Below, one piece after another: positions 22,298 through 32,506 of a stretch of 64,000 nucleotides of DNA. The stretch is from Mycoplasmopsis alligatoris A21JP2 (GTDB lineage Bacteria > Bacillota_I > Bacilli_A > Mycoplasmatales > Metamycoplasmataceae). The DNA lies in the NCBI RefSeq assembly GCF_000178375.1, contig NZ_ADNC01000027.1, forward strand, positions 186,001 through 250,000, read 5' to 3'. A program made the translations under genes and the position numbers. The notes under the pieces were generated by a model, which worked only from the letters and a program-made list of their open reading frames with translations, had not been told where the DNA came from and made no database searches. Numbering within the stretch: the first letter of the stretch is position 1; the number at the start of each line of letters is the position of its first letter.

Positions 22298-22303
22298 ATT
22301 ATA
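22298..22303 (-). promoter_or_regulatory. -10 box of the hydrolase gene, leaderless spacing
   Basis: TATAAT on the minus strand ends six bases before the ATG (22291); no Shine-Dalgarno is present. Confidence 0.6.
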
Positions 22304-22385
22304 GACTTTGAAATTAAAAAAACAAAAAGTTATTTTTTTGTATTTATTTTAAATAAATATTAATCATTATTAATTGAATTTAAAT

Positions 22386-22391
22386 TATAAT
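22386..22391 (+). promoter_or_regulatory. -10 box of the ecf operon, leaderless spacing
   Basis: TATAAT ends seven bases before the ecfA1 ATG at 22399; no Shine-Dalgarno is present. It forms a divergent promoter pair with the hydrolase promoter 83 bases away. Confidence 0.6.
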
Positions 22392-22398
22392 AATAAAC

Positions 22399-23196
22399 AT
22401 GATTAAAGTAGATAATGTAACCTTCTCATATAATGAAAGAAGTAAACCGGCTCTTGATAATATTTCATTTGAAATTGAAAAAGGACAATATGTAGCAGTT
22501 CTTGGGCATAATGGTTCTGGAAAAAGTACTTTGTCTAAAATTTTAGTTGCATTAATTAAACCTCAACAAGGAAGTATTTCAGTTGATGGAATAGTTTATT
22601 CTAAAGAAACACTAAAAGATATTAGAAAAAAAATAGGAATTATTTTTCAAAATCCTGATAATCAATTTATTGGAGCAAGTGTTGAAGATGATATTGCTTT
22701 TGGCTTAGAAAATAAATGTGTACCTCGAGAACAAATGGAATTAAGAATTAAAGATTTTGCTCTTAAAGTTGGGATGAATGATTACTTAGATAGAGAACCA
22801 GAATTTTTAAGTGGTGGACAAAAACAAAGAGTAGCAATTGCTTCAGTTTTAGCTTTAGATCCTGAAATTATGATTTTTGATGAAGTTACATCTATGCTTG
22901 ATCCTAAAGGAAAAAATCAAATTCTTTCAATAATAAGAGGAATTCAAAAAACTAGAGAAAAAACTTTAATTTCAATAACTCATGATATGGATGAAGCAAT
23001 CTTAGCTGATTATTGTTTAGTTTTTAGTCAAGGAAAATTAGTTGCTAAAGGTGCACCAATTGATATACTAAAAAATAAAGAAATTATTGAATTAGCAAAA
23101 ATTGACTCACCTTTTATCTATCGTTTAAGTCAAAAAATTGAAGGTATTAATCCTACTTATAATAAAAATGAACTATTGGAGGAATTATGCAAATAA
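22399..23196 (+). CDS. ecfA1: ECF transporter ATPase A1
   Basis: This 265-residue ABC ATPase has Walker A GHNGSGKS (about residues 36-43), Q-loop [12 protein letters not shown], signature LSGGQKQR, Walker B IMIFDE and the H-loop SITHDMDEA. The FQNPDNQ sequence is typical of EcfA/CbiO proteins. With EcfA2 and EcfT it forms the energy module shared by several vitamin or cofactor S components. S components are not encoded in this window. The stop overlaps the next start by ten bases. Confidence 0.95.
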   Translation: MIKVDNVTFSYNERSKPALDNISFEIEKGQYVAVLGHNGSGKSTLSKILVALIKPQQGSISVDGIVYSKETLKDIRKKIGIIFQNPDNQFIGASVEDDIAFGLENKCVPREQMELRIKDFALKVGMNDYLDREPEFLSGGQKQRVAIASVLALDPEIMIFDEVTSMLDPKGKNQILSIIRGIQKTREKTLISITHDMDEAILADYCLVFSQGKLVAKGAPIDILKNKEIIELAKIDSPFIYRLSQKIEGINPTYNKNELLEELCK

Positions 23197-24098
23197 AAGT
23201 AAATAATTTATCGCATATTTTTAATAAAAAAACTCCAATGGTTTTTCAAGCCCTTAATAATGTAAATACTGAAATAAATCAAGGTGAATATATTGGAATT
23301 ATAGGACAAACAGGTTCTGGAAAAACAACATTTATTGAACACCTAAACGCCTTGTTATTACCTGATGATGGAACAATAGAGTGAATTTTTAAAAACGAAA
23401 AATATGATAAAAAAACAAAAACCACTGAATCATTTATTGATAGTGTGGTTGTAAAAAACACTCGACGTAAAAAGGTAAAAAAAGCAAAAGATATTCGGAA
23501 AAGAGTTGGTACTGTTTTTCAATTTGCTGAATATCAACTTTTTAAAGCAACAATTGAAGAAGATATTATGTTTGGTCCTATTTCTTTTGGAGTTACTAAA
23601 GAAGATGCACAGTTAAGAGCAAAAAAATATATAGAACTTGTAGGACTTGATGAAAGTTACTTAAAAAGAAGTCCATTTGAGCTAAGTGGTGGACAAAAAA
23701 GAAGAGTTGCCCTAGCAGGAATTTTAGCTATGGAACTTGATGTCTTAGTTGTCGATGAACCAACTGCTGGACTTGATCCGGTTGGTGTTGTTGAAATTTT
23801 AGAAATTTTTGAAAAACTTCACCAAATGGGAAAAACTATAATTAATGTTACTCATGACTTGGACAATATACTAGCTTATTCAAAAAGAGTTTTATTGTTT
23901 AAAGATGGAACAATAGTTAAAGATGGCGATACATATTCAGTTTTAAAAGATACTAAATTTTTGGTTGAAAATAATTTACAACCACCTCAATTGTTACACT
24001 TTGTAAGCGATTTAGAAGCAAGAGGAATTAGTGTTCCTAAAGTTGTTAATTTAGATGAACTAGCAGAGTTTTTAAACAAATGAAGGGCAGGTAAATAA
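23187..24098 (+). CDS. ecfA2: ECF transporter ATPase A2
   Basis: This 303-residue protein starts behind GGAGG inside the end of ecfA1. It has Walker [11 protein letters not shown]-loop [11 protein letters not shown], signature LSGGQKRR, Walker B VLVVDEP and H-loop VTHDLDN. The [11 protein letters not shown]-loop distinguishes EcfA2 from EcfA1. A basic insertion of roughly 30 residues ([10 protein letters not shown]...KKVKKAKD) lies between Walker A and the Q-loop. The last four codons follow a TGA (Trp). Confidence 0.95.
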
Positions 24099-24099
24099 T

Positions 24100-25005
24100 A
24101 TGAAAAGTGTTTTTGGAAGATATTTACCTGGAGATTCATTACTTTATAGATTAGATCCTCGTTTAAAAGTTGTAATTACCTTAATTTACATTATTTTTGT
24201 TTTCTTTGCTCAATACTTTATAGATATGCTAATAATAATTGTTCCTTTATGAATCGCTTACATTATTACAACAAAAAGAGTTTTACCCTTAATAAAGTTA
24301 ATTAAGTTTCCACTTTTTATTGCCTTAGTTATTTTGATTGTTAATATTTACTCATTAAAATATGGTGAAGGATTCAATCCAAATAAAGATTTTGGGTATG
24401 ATACAATTATTACTAAGTATCCTGAATTTAGATTAATTATTTGAGAAAAATATGGTTATGCACTTACTTATGAATCTATAAACAAGGCGATTGCGTTATT
24501 TTTTAGAATTTATACAATGGTGTTAATAACAACATTATTAACCAATACAACTAAACCAATTTTGTTAACAAAAGCGCTTGAAGACTTAATGTTCCCGCTT
24601 AAATTATTATTTGTGCCTGTACATATAATAGCGATGATAATTTCAATTGCTTTAAGATTTATTCCTACATTACTAGATGAAGCAAACAGAATAATGAAGG
24701 CTCAATCATCAAGAGGTGTTGATTTTAAAAATGGAAAGTTTAAAGAAAAAGTTGTTGCATTTACAACATTAATCATTCCTCTTTTTGTTTCTTCATTTTC
24801 TAAAGCTGAAGATTTATCTTATGCTATGGAAACTAGAGGATATGACCCTTATTCAAAACGTACAAAATACCGTAAATTAACATTTGGATGAAAAGATGTT
24901 TTAGTATCACTGTTTATAATTTTAATGGTCTCATTTTTAATAATTAATATTTATAATGTTAATGATTATTTACCAGAATGATACATTTTTACACAAGTAG
25001 TATAA
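24100..25005 (+). CDS. ecfT: ECF transporter transmembrane protein T
   Basis: This 301-residue membrane protein begins one base after ecfA2. It starts with the EcfT signature-like FGRYLPGDSLLYRLDPRLK. It has about six to seven hydrophobic segments and both ATPase-coupling helices with Ala-Arg-Gly-type motifs (QSSRGVDF and METRGYDP). It links the two ATPases to the substrate-binding S component. A terminator begins at its stop codon. Confidence 0.95.
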
Positions 25006-25044
25006 AACACATATGACTATGCACAAGCCAAATGTGTTTTTTAA
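25004..25044 (+). terminator. Intrinsic terminator of the ecf operon
   Basis: Stem AAAACACAT / ATGTGTTTT with a long loop (~19 bases), followed by T-rich sequence; overlaps the ecfT stop. Confidence 0.7.
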
Positions 25045-25050
25045 TATAAA

Positions 25051-25072
25051 AATCAAGAACTATGTCTTGATT
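25051..25072 (-). terminator. Intrinsic terminator of tig
   Basis: Perfect stem AATCAAGA / TCTTGATT with a six-base loop; on the minus strand it is followed by T-rich sequence, eight bases after the tig stop. Confidence 0.75.
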
Positions 25073-25079
25073 ATTTATA

Positions 25080-26537
25080 TTATTTAGTTGTTTCTTTTTT
25101 TGGCTTAGCTTCTTTTTTAACAGCAGGTTTTTCTTTTTTAGTTTCAGTTTTATTAGCTTCTTTTTTAGGAGCTTTTTGTTCTGCTTCTTTTCTTACTTTT
25201 TGTAATTCAGCTTCACGTTCTTTATTAAATTTTTCAACAGATTTTAATCCTTCAGGATCAAATTTTTTCATTAAGTTATTAAAGAATGTGTTGTTTTCTA
25301 AGTACAATGTGATTCTATCAACTGGTAAATGTTGTTTTGTATCTTGCAACGATAAACCATTTTCCTTTGCAATTCTTGCGTATTCATCTTCAATTTCTTT
25401 TTCAGTTGGTTTAACTGAGAATTTTTCAAATAATGCTGAAGTAACGTGTTGAGTTTTTACTTCTTTTTCAGCATTAGTTTTTAGTTCTTTCATAATATCT
25501 TCTTCAGTTGCTTTTGTAACTTCAAGATATTCAGCTCTTTTAATTCCATTGTCTTTTAATGATTTATTAAATTCATCGTTTAATGATTTAACTCTTTGAG
25601 CATAAATCATTTCGTGTAATGTAACTTTATTAAGAACAATAATTTCTTCTACTAAATCTTGTAAGAATTTTTCTTTAGCTCTATGAACCATGTCAAATTT
25701 AACTTGTAATGTTAAAGCATCTCTTAATTCTTTAACAGTTGTTAAACCTGGCATACCAAAAATTGGTAATAATTCTACTGTTAATTCTGGAGTATCTTTT
25801 GATTTAACTTCATGTAATAGAATTTCAAAAACTGCTTCTTTACCTTTGTATTCTTTTACATAGTATGTTTCTGGGAACATAACTTTAATATCACCTTTTC
25901 ATCCCGCTTGTTTTCCAACTAATTGGTCTTCAAAACCTGGAATAAATTGGTTTGAACCTAGTTTAAGTTCAAATTTTTCAGCTTGTCCACCTTCGAAAGC
26001 TTCATCATTAATGAATCCTTTAAAGTCAATAACAACAGTGTCGCCTAATTTAGCTGCACCTTTTTTGGTTTTTAGCATTGCTAATTGCGATAATTTTTCT
26101 TCAATTAAAGCATCAACCATTTTTTCACTGAATTTTTCAACATGGTATTTTGTTTTTAAACCATCAAATTTTAAATCTGAAAAGTCTGGTAATAAAACAA
26201 AAGCATATTCAAATTCTAATTCTTTATCATCAACTTTTAAAACATTAATGTTTGGTTGGTGATAAATGTTTTTTGCTGTTTTTAAAGCTTCTTGATAAGC
26301 TTCAAATCTTTTTTCTTTAACTACATCATTTAGAGCTCTATCAACAACATTGTATTGTGAAATGTGTTTATCTAGAACACTTTGAGGTATTTTTTTACCT
26401 ACTCTAAATCCTGGAATTTTTATTGTTTTAGCAATTGTAGCTTTACTTTTAGCTAATGCTTTTGTTCAGTTTTCACCTTCAACCTTATAAGAAACGTTTA
26501 CAGTTTGAGATGCTTTATCTAATTTTGTTTTAAACAT
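25080..26537 (-). CDS. tig: Trigger factor (ribosome-associated chaperone/prolyl isomerase)
   Basis: This 485-residue protein starts behind AAGGAG. The N-terminal ribosome-docking domain contains the trigger-factor-like GFRVGKKIP (canonical GFRxGxxP). The FKBP-type isomerase domain (~155-240) contains GDTVVIDFKGFINDEAFEGG and IPGFEDQLVG. A long helical C-terminal chaperone domain follows. The last ~50 residues are an unusual Lys/Glu/Ala-rich tail (KKEANKTETKKEK-type), longer than in typical trigger factors. It binds nascent chains at the ribosomal exit. Confidence 0.95.
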
Positions 26538-26597
26538 ATATCTCCTTAAAATATTATTGTTTTAATTTTATCAAAAAAAACAAAAAAAGTATAACAA

Positions 26598-27596
26598 TTA
26601 ATTATACTCTTCGACAAAATCTAAGACCTTAAATGGGTTCTTTTTGTTAAATAAAACATCTATAATGCTTTTTAAAAAAGGCACATTTAAATCATTTTTT
26701 TCTATTATTTTAGAAAGAATTTTAGCTGTGTAATATCCTTCAATTGTTTTTTGCTCTTTTTCTAATATTTTTTTAATACCATGTTCAGCTATTGAATAAC
26801 CAAAAGAGTAATTTCTACTTTTCGGTGATGAGCAAGTTAAGAAAATATCTCCAATTCCCGCTAATTCATAGCCAATTGTGTCTTTTGATTGTGGATATAA
26901 AGCTTTATAAACACTATGAATTTCCTTCACTCCAATTGATAAAATTGCTGCGTGAGTGTTTTTGTTAGGAGAAAAGTAATTAATCATTCCAAGTCCTATT
27001 GCTAAAACATTTTTGAGCGCAGCAAATATTTCGCTTGCTTTTTCATCTTCATTAATTACAAGTCTAAAAGTATCATTATTAAATATTCTAGTTACTTTAG
27101 CTAAATAATTAATATCACTTCCAACTACATTAATCATTGTTAAAACATCTTCAAAAACTTCTGTAGCGAATGATGGACCAATTAGTGTTGCAAAATTTGA
27201 AAGATTTCTTTTGAATTTTTTTTGAATAAGTTCTGAAAACAATAATTCAGTATCTTCATCAATTCCTTTTACAACGTTTATTAAGTCAATTTTTTTAGTT
27301 TTTAGTTCTTGTTGAATTTCTTTAATCACTTGTTTTATAGCTGGAGATGGAACTGCTAAAACAACAACATCAGCGTCTTTTAAACACTCTTTTAGATTAT
27401 TTGAAGCGACGATATTTTCTGGATTGTTAAAATTTTTATTTCCAAAATATTTTGTATTTTTACCTTTATTTATATCGTTTATTTCATCTTTATTTATTCC
27501 ATACATAGAAACAGAATGTTCGTTTTTTGAAACTACACTTGCTAATGCAGAACCTCACGCTCCAGTCCCTATAAAACATATTTTGCTTTTGTGCAT
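26598..27596 (-). CDS. gpsA: Glycerol-3-phosphate dehydrogenase (NAD(P)+)
   Basis: This 332-residue protein starts behind AGGAGG. It carries the dinucleotide motif CFIGTGAWGSALA (Trp by TGA) at the N-terminus, AVPSPAI, NVVKGID, LIGPSFATEV, ALKNVLAIG with the catalytic Lys, and ELAGIGDIFLTCSSPKSRN. It makes glycerol-3-phosphate from dihydroxyacetone phosphate for lipid synthesis. It lies with acpP and tRNA-Trp on the minus strand. Confidence 0.95.
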
Positions 27597-27669
27597 ATTT
27601 CCTCCTTAATTCTTAATAATTATATTGTTTTACTTAAGAATTATTGAATCAAAAAAATAAAAAAAATGG

Positions 27670-27741
27670 CAGGAGTAGCAGGATTCGAACCCACAACACA
27701 CGGGGTTGAAGCCCGTTGTTCTACCGTTGAACTATACTCCT
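27670..27741 (-). tRNA. tRNA-Trp (anticodon TCA, reads UGA)
   Basis: A complete 72-base cloverleaf is readable on the minus strand. It has acceptor stem AGGAGTA/TACTCCT, D arm GTTC/GAAC, anticodon stem ACGGG/CCCGT with loop CTTCAAC, and T arm GTGGG/CCTGC with loop TTCGAAT. Discriminator is G and CCA is not encoded. The anticodon TCA (plus-strand 27707-27709) decodes UGA and, by wobble, UGG as Trp. This is direct proof of genetic code 4. Confidence 0.97.
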
Positions 27742-27752
27742 AAGCCAATTAA

Positions 27753-27980
27753 TTATATATTAGATTTTAATTTTTCAACTAATATAACTATATCTTTTAC
27801 TTTTTTAATTTTAGTTAACTCTTCATCTGGTATTTGAATTTGAAATTCCTTTTCAGCTTCTATTATTAAATCAGCTAGATCTAAAGAATCAACATTTAGT
27901 TGTTCTAATGTTGAATCAAGAGTTACTTTTTTCTTTGACATGTATTCTAATTTAGAAATGATTGTTTGTTGAATTTTCAT
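27753..27980 (-). CDS. acpP: Acyl carrier protein
   Basis: This 75-residue acidic protein has the phosphopantetheine attachment motif NVDSLDLADLI with Ser32, and helices in the normal ACP order (final ...VKDIVILVEKLK). Mycoplasmas retain ACP although most lack fatty-acid synthesis; it may serve phospholipid acyl transfer. No ribosome binding site precedes the ATG. A perfect -10 box lies seven bases upstream. Confidence 0.92.
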   Translation of the reverse strand: MKIQQTIISKLEYMSKKKVTLDSTLEQLNVDSLDLADLIIEAEKEFQIQIPDEELTKIKKVKDIVILVEKLKSNI

Positions 27981-27987
27981 AGTTTAT

Positions 27988-27993
27988 ATTATA
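27988..27993 (-). promoter_or_regulatory. -10 box of acpP, leaderless spacing, inside the upstream stop
   Basis: TATAAT on the minus strand overlaps the TAA of the upstream 138-residue gene and ends seven bases before the acpP ATG. It would allow acpP to be transcribed independently. Confidence 0.55.
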
Positions 27994-28405
27994 AAACATC
28001 AATAGAAAAATGGTATTTTTTTCTAGCAATATAATCACTAGTAATTTTTAGTTCTAGTCAAATAGTAAATTCTGTTAGTTGTTCATTAAATTTGTATTTA
28101 TACTTTAGACTTTTTTGGCTTACACGCAGGCGTTTAAGTGTTTGTTGTATAAAAAAAGCAATCACATTTTTATTGAATATATTTTTGTTTTTTTCTATAA
28201 TGACATACTCGTTTAGCATTTCTGGACTTCATTCAGGAAAAACTTCTTGTGGTGTGTTTTGTTTTTTTATATTTTCTTCTTTAATCAAATTAGAAGTTTT
28301 TATTACTTGATTTTTGCTTTTATAATAAAAAAATCCTCCAAGTAATGAACCTAAAAGCAACGCTGAACCTAAAAATGAAAATATAATAGTTTTGTTAATT
28401 TTCAT
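27989..28405 (-). CDS. Small membrane-anchored protein, unrecognised
   Basis: This 138-residue protein has one N-terminal TM helix (residues ~7-27, IIFSFLGSALLLGSLLGGFF). It then has a charged linker and a mixed alpha/beta domain rich in Lys and aromatic residues. Two TGA codons encode Trp. The ATG lies four bases after the stop of the preceding gene, so the two are one operon. No family recognised; the topology suggests a single-pass protein with most of the chain on one side of the membrane. Confidence 0.65.
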
Positions 28406-28409
28406 TATA

Positions 28410-29540
28410 CTAATCTTCTTTTTTTCTGATAAAAAAACGTTTTTCTAAAAAAGAGTTTTTTATGTTTTCCTCATTTAAAACATCAAGTCAATATTTATTA
28501 TCAATAATAAAATTCATGTTTTTAAATTCAGTAAAGTTTTCAAAAGTGTTGTTTTGTTCCATTCTAATCTTAAATTTAGCTATAAATTCATCTTGATCAC
28601 TTTTATTTATTATTTTTTTATATTTTTCCAAAAATAAAAATGAATAATTTCCAAAATGCTCTATTTCAATTGGTAATTCATAAAATATTTTTCCTTCGAA
28701 ATTAGGATTTATTATAAATCCATTGCTTTCTGTATTTTTTGTTTTTAAGACCTTTTCTGACTCTTTTTCGTATTTAAAATCATCTTCAAAATCTGCTTGC
28801 CAATATACTTTAGGGCTTTCTAATCCTTGTTGATTAATTTTTAAATCTTCTTTATAAAACAGTAATGCATCCTTTTGATCTTTGTAATCTTCATAGTTAA
28901 GAATGTTCATTTTTTTAGTTTTCATAAATAAATTTCTTGTGAATTTTCTAATGTCTATATATGAACTTTTTTCATAATATCCAACTATTTTAATTAAGTT
29001 TTTTTGATTTTTTATATTAGTTGGTTTGTTTAAATTTATACTCATTGAATAATAATTTTTTCTTATTTTTACTTTTGGTTTATCACTGTATAAATTTTGA
29101 AAATTAAAAGTATAAATATAAGGTAGATTAAAAATAGAATTTTGATTTTTTAATTCTATTTTCTTTTCATAATTTTTTACAATTCTTTCAATAGTGAAAA
29201 AGTTAATCACATTGTCATAGTGTTTAATAATCACTTGAATATTATTTGCCTTATCCCAAGCTATATTATCATCAACTAAAAAGTTTGCTATTGTATTTAA
29301 CTTTTTGTCATAAATTGGTGTTTTATTTACAACAATTTCTACTGAATAATGATCAATTTTTTTATAGTTATTTATAGAAAAAACAACTTTATTATCTTTA
29401 AATCTTCTAATTAAAGATACATCAAAATTATATTTTTGTTTTGTTTCTCGGTGTTTTCTTTCAGCTATAAAAAAATTGTGTTGGTCTGAATAAATTTTGT
29501 CTATATTTTGATTATTGTAAACTGTTATATTGTTTATCAA
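28410..29540 (-). CDS. Unrecognised 376-residue protein (TTG start)
   Basis: The frame opens just after a TAA; the first start codon is TTG at 29540 (MINNITVYNNQN...), and the next in-frame Met is about 165 residues later, which would remove half the protein. The start overlaps the end of the upstream gene by 29 bases. The sequence is rich in Asn, Lys, Tyr and Ile, with many short alternating hydrophobic strands, like a beta-rich domain. No TM segment, Cys or catalytic motif is evident. It reads through a TGA (28488) to TAG. Function unknown. Confidence 0.65.
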
Positions 29541-29913
29541 AATATAGTCCCATAAATTCTCTTATTGCTTCTTTTTTCTTCTTGTAATAAGTAGTTTTAG
29601 AAAAAAATTCTTCATATCAGTGGCTCATTAAGTTTTCATTTTTATCCATAAATGATTTTTTAATGATTCATGAATTAAATGGATTCATGTTGTCCAATAC
29701 AAAATCTATAAGGTCAGTTGTTTTTTTATTTTCTTTTTTTATTTCTTTGATAGGTTCTGAATTGTCATATTTATTATTTTTATTTTTCTTTAATAGTTCT
29801 TTAAAAACTCTTACTTTTTCCATTTTACTGTTAAGAGTTTTTAACTCACAAATTTGTTTTACAACTTTACATTGTTGTTTATATAATTCATTTTCTTCAT
29901 CTTGATAGCTCAT
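29512..29913 (-). CDS. Unrecognised 133-residue helical protein
   Basis: The start ATG follows a strong AGGAG (upstream frame 29982 rejected because it lacks a ribosome binding site). The protein is highly charged and helical, beginning MSYQDEENELYKQQ, with a Lys/Asn-rich centre and two TGA-encoded Trp. Its end overlaps the TTG-started gene. It is the first gene of a four-gene run ending in acpP. No family recognised. Confidence 0.65.
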
Positions 29914-30022
29914 CTTATCTCCTTTGTTTTTACTCCATTTATATATTAAGCAAACGATTATTACTTTATTAAAAATGAACAATAAGCAATTTTGTTCACA
30001 TTAGACATGATGTTTATTTATA

Positions 30023-30044
30023 TTAAGCATACATGTATGCTTAA
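30023..30044. promoter_or_regulatory. Perfect 22-bp palindrome
   Basis: TTAAGCATAC followed by ATGTATGCTTAA reads the same on both strands. There is no spacer and no T-run, so it looks more like a dimeric-protein binding site than a terminator. It lies in the 280-base gap between the minus-strand gene starting at 29913 and the DUF31 gene ending at 30195, about 110 bases upstream of the former. Confidence 0.5.
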
Positions 30045-30149
30045 AGACAAAATATTAGAATTTTTTTATTTTTCAATTTAATATAAAAATAAAAAATTTT
30101 CATATTATTTCCATATCTTTTTAACTTATTTTAATTTTTAAAATACAAA

Positions 30150-30185
30150 AAAAAGAACAATTTTAAAACTAAAATTATTCTTTGT
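30150..30185 (-). terminator. Intrinsic terminator of the DUF31 operon
   Basis: Stem AAAGAAtAATTTTA / TAAAATTgTTCTTT with a four-base loop; on the minus strand it runs into T8. It lies about ten bases after the stop at 30195. Confidence 0.8.
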
Positions 30186-30194
30186 TTAATAAAA

Positions 30195-32498
30195 TTATTT
30201 ACTTATTGTAGAAATCTTTCCAAATAAAGCACTTGTAAAGTCTCCTTGATTTTTATAAATTTCTTTTAGATTTTCTAAATAAGATGTTTTTTGTTTTGAG
30301 TATTTTGTTTTATTAAGTCCATTTAATAAATTATATGCAGGTAGAGAATATTCTTTACCGTTTTTATCATCGTTTTCTCTAAATGGTGGAATTTTTACTT
30401 TTTTATCCGAATCTTGAATTAATCTTTCAAAAGAACCTGATCCATCACTTAAGCCACCAAAAAATATTCCAGCAGGTAATCCGTATTTATTAATTACTAA
30501 ACTTCCAGAAGCACCGCCATCTAAACCAGACTTATCTATAATAGATGCTCTTCCAAATACTTGAATTCAATCTCCATTTTGTCTTCTTGATATAAATCCC
30601 GCGTCTGTTAAATTAAGTTCATCTTTATAGTTATTTGAAATTAAATAATAACGATCTTTTTTCTCGTTTTTAGTTTCATTGGTTAATCCAAACATGTTGT
30701 TTTGAGATCATGTAGGTTGAGAAAGTTGGTATTTTTGACCATTTTCATGATTTTCAAAAGTAGGTCTTAACACTGGATATCCTGCAACATAAAATTTTTT
30801 CATATCTTCGTTTTTGTAATTTAGTTTAAACTTGTCTTTTTCATCAGAAACTACACTATCAGGATCTGGGTTCATAAATGGTAATTTTGAATCATTATTG
30901 TAGTAGTTAAATGTTGATACTAAAATTAATGATTTATCAACAGATTTTATTGCTTTTAAAATTCATTCTTTTAGTTCAGGGTAATTTTCCAAAGCTTTTT
31001 TATTTACTTTAAGATTTAATACAGCAAAATCTTTAAATCCATGAATTTTTTGTTCTCTTAAATCAGGTAATCCACCTTTATTGTTTAACTCTCATAATTT
31101 TTTTGTTTTATCTTTAAAATATGGTTCATATTCTGAGTCGACCTCTGGTTTAAAAGTATCAGTACCTAAAAATACAATTTTTGGAGTTTCATAAAGATTT
31201 TCTGTTGCAAAATAAGAATTAATTTTTACAGGACCTTGTGTAAAGTATAAAGAGGGTTGTGTGTTTGAATAATAAGTAACACCAGGATTATTAGCAGATT
31301 GAATTTTTTGAACTCCGTAAGGCATTATGTTATTTGATTTTCCTAATAAAAATCCACTTGTTTCTATGTTTGCAGTACTTGAATAATCAAATAATCCTTC
31401 TTTTTTATTATCAATTTTATTATGTAGACTAACAGCAACGTGAACGTTTGTTGCTATAAATAAGTTATAAAAGTCACTTTTATCATTTTTTTCATAATCT
31501 AATAATCAACCAGTACCAGTTGAAGGAACATCGATGCTTATAGGTTTTGATTCTGGTACATTTGGATCAGCAGGATGAATTGAAGGATTTAGTATACCAA
31601 TTGAAAATGTTCTATCGTGTAATGATTGATATGCATCATAGTCTGTTAATTCTGGGCTTAATGCTTTAGAATTAGCATCTGGTTTAAAGCCAGGTATTTC
31701 AACTTCAAATTCTGAACTAAATTGTCCTTTAGTAAATTTGTATTTAGCTTTAACATAGCCTTTTTTGTCACTTTTTGATACACCTAAAAGTTCTACCTTA
31801 ACATCATTTAGATATAAAAATCGAGCATCTAAATCATAATATTCCTTTAGATTTTCCTTTTTAACTTTTTCAACTTCTATTGAAGAAGTTTTTCTTAAAT
31901 TTGATTTAGAATCAATTTTAAAGAAATCTGAACGCAAAGCATAATATGACTTATAAGTTTCAATCATTTTCTTGAAAGAAGCATCATCCAGCTTAACTTT
32001 TTCTAAATTTTGATATTTAAGTTTTTCAGAATGAATCTCATTAGAGCTATTTAAAATATAATTTACATTAAAATCAAGAGTTCCATTTTCATCGTTTGGT
32101 ACTAATTTATCAAAATACATGTATTTTACTTTTTGTTCTTTTATTACTAGGTTGTAGTAAAATTCGGAAAATCTTATCAAGTCTTGTGGCAAGATTAGTG
32201 AAGGTAAAATATTACCATCACTAAATTTTAATTCCTTATTATTTTCTTTTGCTATTTCTCTTTTTGATTCTACTAATTGAATAATAGCATCTTCGTTTGT
32301 TGAGGAAGTAGATGTATTAGGTTTATCAGTTGTATTTGTTACTGGTTTGTTTCCTTCATCTTTTGGTTTGTTGTTGGTATTAGTAGTTGATTTTTCTTTT
32401 TCTCTTGTACTTGGACTACAAGCTATTGCAGCTAAACTTAAGACAGAAAAAGAGGTTACAGTTAAAATTCCTAATAATAATTTTCTTTTTAATTTCAT
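30195..32498 (-). CDS. DUF31 / mycoplasma immunoglobulin-protease (MIP)-family lipoprotein
   Basis: This 767-residue protein has a lipobox Cys27 and a Thr/Asn/Lys-rich linker (~28-75). A chymotrypsin-like protease half begins near STGTGWLLDY. The His is in ATNVHVA (H353), a candidate Asp in FKDFAVLNLKV, and the nucleophile in LDGGASGSLV (S664). A DUF31-typical ending follows (SLPAYNLLNG). Characterised DUF31 members (MIP) cut immunoglobulins after capture by MIB. It is the second gene of a two-gene operon, starting eight bases after its neighbour. The target of this copy is unknown. Confidence 0.85.
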
Positions 32499-32506
32499 TT
32501 TTATTC

